A stretch of DNA of 9,828 nucleotides, from contig JAGLBH010000049.1 of the NCBI GenBank assembly GCA_018260285.1, positions 1 to 9,828 on the forward strand, read 5' to 3'. Position 1 is the stretch's first letter. Each line of letters opens with the position of its first letter. The position numbers were made by a program, and so were the translations under genes. Shown here piece by piece: positions 5,906 through 9,828 of the stretch. The stretch comes from Arthrobacter sp. (GTDB lineage Bacteria; Actinomycetota; Actinomycetes; Actinomycetales; Micrococcaceae). The notes below the pieces were generated by a model. That model searched no databases. It saw only the letters and a program-made list of their open reading frames with translations, and was not told where the DNA came from.

Positions 5906-7068
5906 CAGGATGAAGCCGCCCTCAGACGCGCTGCGGCGGCCTCGATGCGCTCGGTTGAGGCCGTCAGGGCCGCCCGGACATGCCGCGCCCCGGCGTCGCC
6001 GTAGAAGACCCCAGGACCCGCCACGATGCCGAGATCAGCCAGGCGGCCGATCGTCTCGAAGGCGGGCTCGTCCGCCGTCGCCCAGAGGTAGAGCCCTGCC
6101 TCCGACCCCTCGACGCGCAGGCCGAATGCCTCCAGCGCTGGCTTGAGGATCTCCCTGCGCGCCCGGTAGAGGTCCTTCTGGGCCTGCACGTGAGAGTCCT
6201 CGGAGACGGCGGCCGCGAGGGCTGCCTGCACGGGCCCGGGGACGATCATCCCCGCGTGCTTGCGGGAGTTGACGAGGTTCGCCACGATCTCCGGGTCCCC
6301 CGCAAGGAAGGAGGCGCGGTATCCCGCCAGGTTGGACTGCTTGGAGAGCGAGTACACCGAGAGCAGGAGCCTGTGGCTCTCCCCCGCCACGCGCGGATCC
6401 AGGACGGACGGCACGGGATCGCCGCCGCGAGCGGTGTCCCAGGCTCCCCACCCGAGCTCTGCGTAGCACTCGTCGGAGGCGACGACGGCGCCCAGGCTTC
6501 GGGCATCCGCCACGAGGGAGGCGAGATCAGCGGCATCCCGCACAAGCCCCGTGGGGTTGCCGGGCGAGTTGACCCACACGAGCCGCACGCGGGCGCGGAC
6601 GGACTCGTCCAGCTCGGCCAAGGTGTCTGCCGCGACGGCCTCCGCGCCGACGAGCTGAGCCCCGATGTCGTACGTGGGGTAGGCCACGCGGGGGCGGACC
6701 ACGACATCCCCCGGGCGCAGGCCGAGGAGCAGCGGAAGCCAGGCGACCAGCTCTTTGGAGCCGACTGTCGGCAGGATGGCCGCAGGGTCCAGACCCGGCA
6801 CACCGCGACGGCGGGCGTACCAGTCGGCAATCGCCTGCCGGAGAGTCTCCGGCCCGTGGGTGGTCGGGTAGCCATGCGAGTCAGCGGCTGCGGTGAGGGC
6901 CTCCCGGATGAACTCCGGCGTGGGGTCCACGGGGGTGCCGATCGAGAGGTCCACCGTCCCGTCCGGGTGCTGTGCTGCCCGAGCGCGGTAGGGGGCGAGC
7001 TGCTCCCAGGGGTAGTCGGGGAGGTCGAGCCCGAAGGGGCGCTGCTCCGCCGTCTTCTCCGCAGTCAT
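5905..7068 (-). CDS. dapC: N-succinyldiaminopimelate aminotransferase (DapC)
   Basis: DapC transaminates N-succinyl-2-amino-6-ketopimelate with glutamate to N-succinyl-LL-diaminopimelate, the step between DapD and DapE. The 387-residue protein is a fold-type I, class I/II PLP aminotransferase: LSIGTPVDPTP near the N-terminus, GYPTTHGPETLRQAI, NSPGNPTG with N171, SDECYAELG with D199 and Y202, and the PLP-lysine motif SLSKQSNLAGYR with K243 and R251. This last stretch, together with linkage to fdxA, matches the mycobacterial Rv1178-type DapC. The ATG is nine bases after the fdxA stop and lacks a good ribosome site, so translation is probably coupled to fdxA. Substrate specificity cannot be proved from sequence; the presence of dapD and dapE in the same window supports it. 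Confidence 0.93.
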   Translation of the reverse strand: MTAEKTAEQRPFGLDLPDYPWEQLAPYRARAAQHPDGTVDLSIGTPVDPTPEFIREALTAAADSHGYPTTHGPETLRQAIADWYARRRGVPGLDPAAILPTVGSKELVAWLPLLLGLRPGDVVVRPRVAYPTYDIGAQLVGAEAVAADTLAELDESVRARVRLVWVNSPGNPTGLVRDAADLASLVADARSLGAVVASDECYAELGWGAWDTARGGDPVPSVLDPRVAGESHRLLLSVYSLSKQSNLAGYRASFLAGDPEIVANLVNSRKHAGMIVPGPVQAALAAAVSEDSHVQAQKDLYRARREILKPALEAFGLRVEGSEAGLYLWATADEPAFETIGRLADLGIVAGPGVFYGDAGARHVRAALTASTERIEAAAARLRAASS

Positions 7069-7077
7069 GCGCAGGCC

Positions 7078-7398
7078 CTACTGGTTCTGCGGGGGAAGGG
7101 CGAGGATGAAGGGGTGGTCCTTGCCCGTGTTGCCGAGCTTGGCTGCGCCGCCCGGGGAGCCGATCTCGTCGAAGAACTCCACGTTGGCCTTGTAGTACTC
7201 GCTCCACTCGTCGGGGACGTCGTCCTCGTAGTAGATGGCCTCCACAGGGCACACCGGCTCGCAGGCGCCGCAGTCAACGCACTCATCCGGGTGGATGTAC
7301 AGGGTGCGATCCCCCTCGTAGATGCAGTCCACGGGGCATTCTTCAATGCACGCCTTGTCCTTGACGTCGACACAGGGCTGGGCGATCACGTAGGTCAC
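7078..7398 (-). CDS. fdxA: 7Fe ferredoxin FdxA
   Basis: FdxA is a small cytosolic electron carrier with one [3Fe-4S] and one [4Fe-4S] cluster. From the GTG at 7398 the protein has 106 residues, starts MTYVIAQPC, and has cysteines at 9, 17, 21, 25, 40, 43, 46 and 50. This is the spacing of Azotobacter ferredoxin I shifted by one: C9, C17 and C50 would hold the 3Fe cluster, C21, C40, C43 and C46 the 4Fe cluster, and C25 stays free. The tail ([19 protein letters not shown]) is typical of Micrococcaceae. A TTG at 7410 would add four residues (110 total) but does not fit the usual N-terminus; an out-of-frame ATG at 7417 is also present. No strong Shine-Dalgarno is seen at either start. It precedes dapC by nine bases, an arrangement also known in mycobacteria; the redox partner is unknown. 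Confidence 0.95.
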   Translation of the reverse strand: MTYVIAQPCVDVKDKACIEECPVDCIYEGDRTLYIHPDECVDCGACEPVCPVEAIYYEDDVPDEWSEYYKANVEFFDEIGSPGGAAKLGNTGKDHPFILALPPQNQ

Positions 7399-7428
7399 GG
7401 TGTGAGCCAACTTTCATTGCTGCTTCTG

Positions 7429-7444
7429 GAGGGAACTTTCCCTC
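7429..7444. promoter_or_regulatory. Candidate operator upstream of fdxA
   Basis: GAGGGAACTTTCCCTC is a perfect 7-2-7 palindrome. On the minus strand it follows the TAGACT -10 candidate by one base, so it would cover the transcription start of fdxA. It could be a repressor site or fold weakly in the leader RNA. No regulator is identified. Confidence 0.4.
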
Positions 7445-7445
7445 A

Positions 7446-7451
7446 AGTCTA
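7446..7451 (-). promoter_or_regulatory. Candidate -10 of the fdxA-dapC promoter
   Basis: TAGACT on the minus strand, the same hexamer as before dapD, lies 47 bases before the GTG start and gives a leader of about 40 nt. The -35 position is GC-rich and not TTGACA-like. Support is the hexamer and its place in the divergent region only. Confidence 0.4.
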
Positions 7452-7482
7452 GTCCGGGAGGACCCGATCGGGGCGCGTATTA

Positions 7483-7488
7483 GAGAAT
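7483..7488 (+). promoter_or_regulatory. Weak -10-like hexamer before the SH3-like gene
   Basis: GAGAAT followed by GGTCAC and GTG has the six-base gap seen at dapE, dapD and galE. It keeps the A at position 2 and T at position 6 of TANNNT but lacks the first T. No Shine-Dalgarno is present, so a leaderless mRNA is possible. Confidence 0.3.
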
Positions 7489-7494
7489 GGTCAC

Positions 7495-7788
7495 GTGACG
7501 CAATCAACGGACTTTCCAGCACCCGAGGCCAGCCGCCCCCACCCCCTCAACGCCGCTCCCCTCGGAACGAGGTTCACGGTGCGCTGGGCGCTCCCTGCAG
7601 GCGGCTCTCACGCCATGACCGACACGCTCGGGGAACTGATTGGGAGAACAGCCCAGAGCGTGACCCTCGCCACGCGGTCAGGAGAGCGGGTTGTCATCGA
7701 GAAATCCCGAATTGTCGCGGCAAAAGCGATCCCTCGGCCACCCGCCAGGCGGCCTGCGGCGTCGCCCTCGGTTCCGCTGACTGATTGA
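7495..7788 (+). CDS. Small SH3-like protein related to the N-terminal domain of Rv0428c-type acetyltransferases
   Basis: A 97-residue protein starting at GTG. Residues about 22-80 have the pattern of a small beta barrel: GTRFTVRWAL, TDTLGELIG, SVTLATRSGERVVIEKSRIVAAKAIP. The end of this stretch (VVIEKSRIVAAKAIPRPP) resembles the N-terminal SH3-like domain of actinobacterial GNAT proteins of the Rv0428c type, in which it precedes the acetyltransferase domain. Here the protein stops soon afterwards in a proline/arginine-rich tail and no GNAT domain follows in any frame, so it is a stand-alone domain rather than a visibly broken gene. Its function is unknown. It is divergent from fdxA, and the gap to the downstream regulator gene is 51 bp. 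The family match is from memory of the motif, hence moderate confidence; that it is a real gene is supported by its GC-rich third positions. Confidence 0.6.
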   Translation: MTQSTDFPAPEASRPHPLNAAPLGTRFTVRWALPAGGSHAMTDTLGELIGRTAQSVTLATRSGERVVIEKSRIVAAKAIPRPPARRPAASPSVPLTD

Positions 7789-7827
7789 AAAACACACAGA
7801 ATCCCCTCATCGAGCTTTGCCAATCTC

Positions 7828-7833
7828 TATGAT
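7828..7833 (+). promoter_or_regulatory. -10 element for a leaderless regulator mRNA
   Basis: TATGAT, one base from the TATAAT consensus, is followed by GGACGC and then ATG at 7840. The six-base gap equals that at dapE, dapD and galE. No Shine-Dalgarno precedes the ATG. Two upstream ATGs at 7829 and 7832 are out of frame with the gene. Confidence 0.6.
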
Positions 7834-7839
7834 GGACGC

Positions 7840-8358
7840 ATGACAGACCCCGCGTTGGACCCAGACTTCCAGACTCGCGCCCGTGCGCTCAGCTCCCCCG
7901 TGCGCTTCCGGATTCTGAGGGCGTGCCTCCACCAGTCTCGGACGAACAAGGAGATCGCGGAGGCCCTGGACATGAACCCGGCCACGGTTCTGCATCATGT
8001 GCGGACCCTGGTGGCGGCGGGATTCCTGGCGGCAGAGGAGCCCCGGGTCGGCAAGCGCGGCGCCCGGGAGATCCCATACCGCTCCACCGGGTCCACCTGG
8101 GGCAAGCGCCTCACAGGCCACCCCCATGTGCTCGTGGAGACCTTCATCCAGGAGGTCGACGGCCTCCAGCCCGAGGAGATGGACATCTGGCGCCTGGGCG
8201 TCAAGCTCTCCGACAAGGACCGAACCGAGATGATGCGACGCATCAAGGACATCTTCGAGGAGTACGCTCTCAAGGAGCCCGACGACGACGGGGCGGCGAC
8301 GTCGCTCTTCCTGGCGCACTATCGGGACCAGGCCGCCTCCCCTGCGCCCCGTTCGTGA
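7840..8358 (+). CDS. Winged-helix (ArsR-like) transcriptional regulator
   Basis: A 172-residue protein with an N-terminal winged helix-turn-helix: ALSSPVRFRILRACL (residues 16-30) as the first helix, TNKEIAEALDMNPATVLHHV (35-54) as the helix-turn-helix and VRTLVAAGFLAAEE as the following helix and wing start. The pattern is that of ArsR-like HTH_20 regulators. No cysteine cluster typical of metal-sensing ArsR proteins is present; the only cysteine is C29. The C-terminal half (about 95-172) is predominantly helical and charged and may form a dimer or ligand-binding part. Effector and targets are unknown. It lies 91 bp upstream of ppk2, whose promoter carries a palindrome, so ppk2 is a candidate target, but adjacency is the only evidence. 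The start is fixed by the TATGAT element. Confidence 0.85.
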   Translation: MTDPALDPDFQTRARALSSPVRFRILRACLHQSRTNKEIAEALDMNPATVLHHVRTLVAAGFLAAEEPRVGKRGAREIPYRSTGSTWGKRLTGHPHVLVETFIQEVDGLQPEEMDIWRLGVKLSDKDRTEMMRRIKDIFEEYALKEPDDDGAATSLFLAHYRDQAASPAPRS

Positions 8359-8365
8359 CACACCC

Positions 8366-8395
8366 TTGACCTTCCCCGCTCGCATGTTCTACAGT
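8366..8395 (+). promoter_or_regulatory. ppk2 promoter
   Basis: TTGACC (8366-8371) and TACAGT (8390-8395) are separated by 18 bp, the best -35/-10 pair in the window. The expected start near 8402 gives a leader of about 48 nt with a proper ribosome site. Unlike the leaderless promoters, this one has a recognisable -35. Confidence 0.65.
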
Positions 8396-8403
8396 CTGTA
8401 GAA
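8387..8403. promoter_or_regulatory. Palindromic operator candidate on the ppk2 -10
   Basis: TTCTACAGTCTGTAGAA is a perfect palindrome with 8-bp arms around a central T. It covers the whole -10 hexamer and runs to the predicted start site, so a bound protein would block RNA polymerase. The TACA...TGTA core is like operators of the BlaI/MecI/CopY family (TACA-NN-TGTA), but the spacer here is three bases rather than two, so the family assignment is weak. Confidence 0.6.
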
Positions 8404-8449
8404 TTCGAGCTGACGGGCGTGCGCCCGCCGAAGGAAGAGCAGGAGCCTT

Positions 8450-9496
8450 ATGAGCACTAAAACCAAGACCCCCGACAACAAGACGGACTTCATCCCCCGC
8501 CCTGAATCTTCCCGAAAGGCCGCCGAGGAGGCTGCTGCCCAGCGCGCCGCCCAGAAGAAGGCCTCGAAGAGCGCCTCGATGGCCCAGGGCGCATCGGTGG
8601 TCAAGGACTACTCGGGAGAGCTGGACGAGCTCCAGGAGCTCGCAGGCAAGAAGCGGAAGCTCCCCAAGCAGGCCGCCGACGCCTGGCGCAAGGACTACCC
8701 CTATGACAAGAAGCTCTCGCGCGAGGCGTACGAGAAGGAGAAGCGCCAGCTGCAGATCGAGCTGCTGAAGATGCAGGTGCACGTCAAGGAGTCCGGCCAG
8801 AAGCTTCTCCTCATCTTCGAGGGTCGAGACGCAGCCGGCAAGGGCGGCGCCATCAAGCGCTTCAACGAGCACCTCAACCCGCGCGGCGCCCGCATCGTGG
8901 CCCTTGAGAAGCCCACGGACGCAGAGCAGACCCAGTGGTACTTCCAGCGGTACATCGAGCACATGCCCTCCGGCGGCGAGATCGTCATGATGGACCGCTC
9001 CTGGTACAACCGCGCGGGCGTCGAGCGAGTCATGGGCTACTGCACCCCTGCCCAGTACGACGAGTTCGTCAAAGAGGCGCCGCGGGTGGAGAAGATGCTC
9101 CAGGCCTCCGGCACCCAGATCTTCAAGTTCTGGTTCTCGGTCAGCCGCGAGGAGCAGCTCGCCCGCTTCGCCAGCCGCGAGACGGACCCGGTGAAGCAGT
9201 GGAAGCTCTCCCCCACCGACCTCGCCTCGCTGGACAAGTGGGACGATTACACGGAGGCCAAGGAGGCGATGTTCCAGTACACGGACACGCCCGAGACCCC
9301 GTGGACGGTCGTCAAGTCCAACGACAAGAAGCGCGCACGCCTCGAGGCCATGCGGCATGTGCTCTTCCACGTGGACTACCCCAACAAGAACCTCGAATAC
9401 GTCTACGAGGCGGACCCGCTCATTGTGGGCCCCGCGTCACGCATTCGCGAAAAGGGAGAAGGCGAGCCCAAGCCCCTTATCTCCCCTGAGGACTAG
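8450..9496 (+). CDS. ppk2: Polyphosphate kinase 2 (PPK2)
   Basis: PPK2 enzymes transfer phosphate between polyphosphate and nucleotides, generally favouring nucleotide phosphorylation from polyphosphate. The 348-residue protein contains the Walker A motif FEGRDAAGKGGAIKR (G125 to K131), the Walker B-like MDRSWYNRAGVERVMGY (D182) and the family stretches FWFSVSREEQ, KQWKLSPTDLASLDKWDDYTEAKEAMF and PWTVVKSNDKKRARLEAMRHVL. It has one catalytic domain, as in class I and III proteins, and is not the fused two-domain form; GDP or ADP preference cannot be read reliably here. About 75 residues before the core are rich in lysine, alanine and glutamate (AAEEAAAQRAAQKKASKSAS) and look flexible. The start is supported by AGGAG (8441-8445) four bases before ATG. 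It has its own promoter with an overlapping palindrome and is followed by a strong hairpin, so it is probably monocistronic. Confidence 0.95.
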   Translation: MSTKTKTPDNKTDFIPRPESSRKAAEEAAAQRAAQKKASKSASMAQGASVVKDYSGELDELQELAGKKRKLPKQAADAWRKDYPYDKKLSREAYEKEKRQLQIELLKMQVHVKESGQKLLLIFEGRDAAGKGGAIKRFNEHLNPRGARIVALEKPTDAEQTQWYFQRYIEHMPSGGEIVMMDRSWYNRAGVERVMGYCTPAQYDEFVKEAPRVEKMLQASGTQIFKFWFSVSREEQLARFASRETDPVKQWKLSPTDLASLDKWDDYTEAKEAMFQYTDTPETPWTVVKSNDKKRARLEAMRHVLFHVDYPNKNLEYVYEADPLIVGPASRIREKGEGEPKPLISPED

Positions 9497-9549
9497 GCCC
9501 GCCCTGCCTCTCCTCTCGGGGCGGCTCTAGCCATCCGGAACCACTGAAC

Positions 9550-9595
9550 GCCAGCCCTTCGGATCTCTCCTGCGTGAGAGGGCCGAAGGGCTGGC
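9550..9595 (+). terminator. ppk2 terminator
   Basis: GCCAGCCCTTCGG (9550-9562) pairs perfectly with CCGAAGGGCTGGC (9583-9595); inside, CTCTC and GAGAG can extend the stem around the loop CTGCGT. The stem is followed by TGCTTGTAT, a poor T-run. It starts 53 bp after the ppk2 stop. Confidence 0.75.
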
Positions 9596-9727
9596 TGCTT
9601 GTATCCGGGGCACCGGTGAGGGGCCGGCGCGCATGCGGCCACGGCGTTCTGGACTCAGCACCCTGAACACTGCACCCTGCACCCTGCCAATGGGGGCAGG
9701 CCGGTACCCGGACCCGGGCCGCGCCTA

Positions 9728-9768
9728 ACCCCCCGCATTTTCCAAACACCCCCGGAAAATCGAGGGGT
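9728..9768. repeat. Nested inverted repeat with C-run and G-run arms
   Basis: ATTTTCC (9737-9743) pairs with GGAAAAT (9754-9760), and outside it ACCCC (9728-9732) pairs with GGGGT (9764-9768). Within the same bases CCCCCG (9749 on) can instead pair with the CG and GGGG at 9761-9767 with one bulged A, so two folds compete. Confidence 0.6.
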
Positions 9769-9800
9769 CTACGGAATATCTGGGGGTTCAAGACCTTGCA

Positions 9801-9818
9801 CCCCCGAGAAACCGGGGG
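9801..9818. repeat. GC hairpin near the window end
   Basis: CCCCCG (9801-9806) and CGGGGG (9813-9818) form a perfect 6-bp stem with the loop AGAAAC. It resembles the CCCCCG...CG-A-GGGG hairpin 52 bp upstream, as if one structural unit occurred twice. No T-run follows on either strand. Confidence 0.5.
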
Positions 9819-9828
9819 CGGACGGAGG

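Larger units (their letters stand above)
9601..9828. other. Non-coding region to the window edge with repeats and hairpins
   Basis: No credible gene is seen in the 332 bp after ppk2. Past the terminator there are four 7-bp units (CACCCTG, AACACTG, CACCCTG, CACCCTG; 9659-9686) and a small hairpin CCTGCC/GGCAGG (9683-9688 and 9695-9700). From 9728 the base use changes to C-runs, G-runs and A/T blocks with nested inverted repeats. The last bases, GGACGGAGG, look like a Shine-Dalgarno, so a + strand gene may begin just outside the window; that is only a guess. Confidence 0.5.

Noticed and set aside
5980..7452. 490-codon open frame on the plus strand opposite dapC and fdxA
   Set aside because: It covers two genuine genes and the promoter region between fdxA and its neighbour, with no family motif.
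9477..9791. Open frame of 104 codons on the minus strand after ppk2
   Set aside because: It runs through the ppk2 terminator and the repeat region, overlaps the end of ppk2, and its composition (runs of Pro, Gly and Arg) resembles no family.
9781..9806. GGTTCAAGACC, like a tRNA T-loop
   Set aside because: The flanking bases do not form a five-base-pair T-stem and no anticodon arm or acceptor stem can be built around it.

Overview
The window is a high-GC, densely packed stretch of an actinobacterial chromosome. Protein family types (actinobacterial DapD, a 7Fe FdxA next to DapC, a Rv0428c-type SH3-like protein) and the leaderless-type starts point to Micrococcales, probably a member of the Micrococcaceae such as an Arthrobacter, Rothia or Kocuria relative. 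The genus is an inference and cannot be fixed from this sequence. I see no IS element, phage gene, CRISPR array, tRNA or rRNA. It reads as core genome with ordinary genes, and the unexplained signal lies in the intergenic DNA.

Layout: bases 1-136 are a short region without a clear gene. dapE (-) and dapD (+) are divergent across 91 bp and form two steps of the succinylase route to diaminopimelate and lysine. Just after dapD (+) comes a membrane-anchored, probably extracytoplasmic protein with a lysozyme/transglycosylase-like domain, then galE (+). galE converges on citrate synthase gltA (-). The 254 bp between them hold five 13-bp tandem repeats, a 30-bp-arm palindrome and a terminator-like hairpin. 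Upstream of gltA on the same strand lies the fdxA-dapC pair (-), a 7Fe ferredoxin gene followed by the aminotransferase of the same lysine branch. Divergent from fdxA are a small SH3-like protein gene (+), a winged-helix regulator (+) and ppk2 (+), a polyphosphate kinase 2. Bases 9497-9828 are non-coding, with a terminator and then a structured C-run/G-run region reaching the window edge.

How they fit: dapD, dapC and dapE act at successive steps (N-succinylation, transamination, desuccinylation) to make LL-diaminopimelate. galE supplies UDP-galactose for envelope glycans, and the lysozyme-like protein probably acts at the wall, so much of the left half bears on the cell envelope. gltA, fdxA and ppk2 serve central carbon, electron and phosphate metabolism.

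The most notable patterns are these. dapE, dapD, galE and the regulator gene each have a TANNNT hexamer exactly six bases before the start codon, and a weaker match precedes the SH3-like gene, which implies leaderless mRNAs. The large palindrome and tandem repeats between galE and gltA are unusual. A perfect 17-bp palindrome overlaps the -10 of a good ppk2 promoter. No clearly novel multi-gene system was found.
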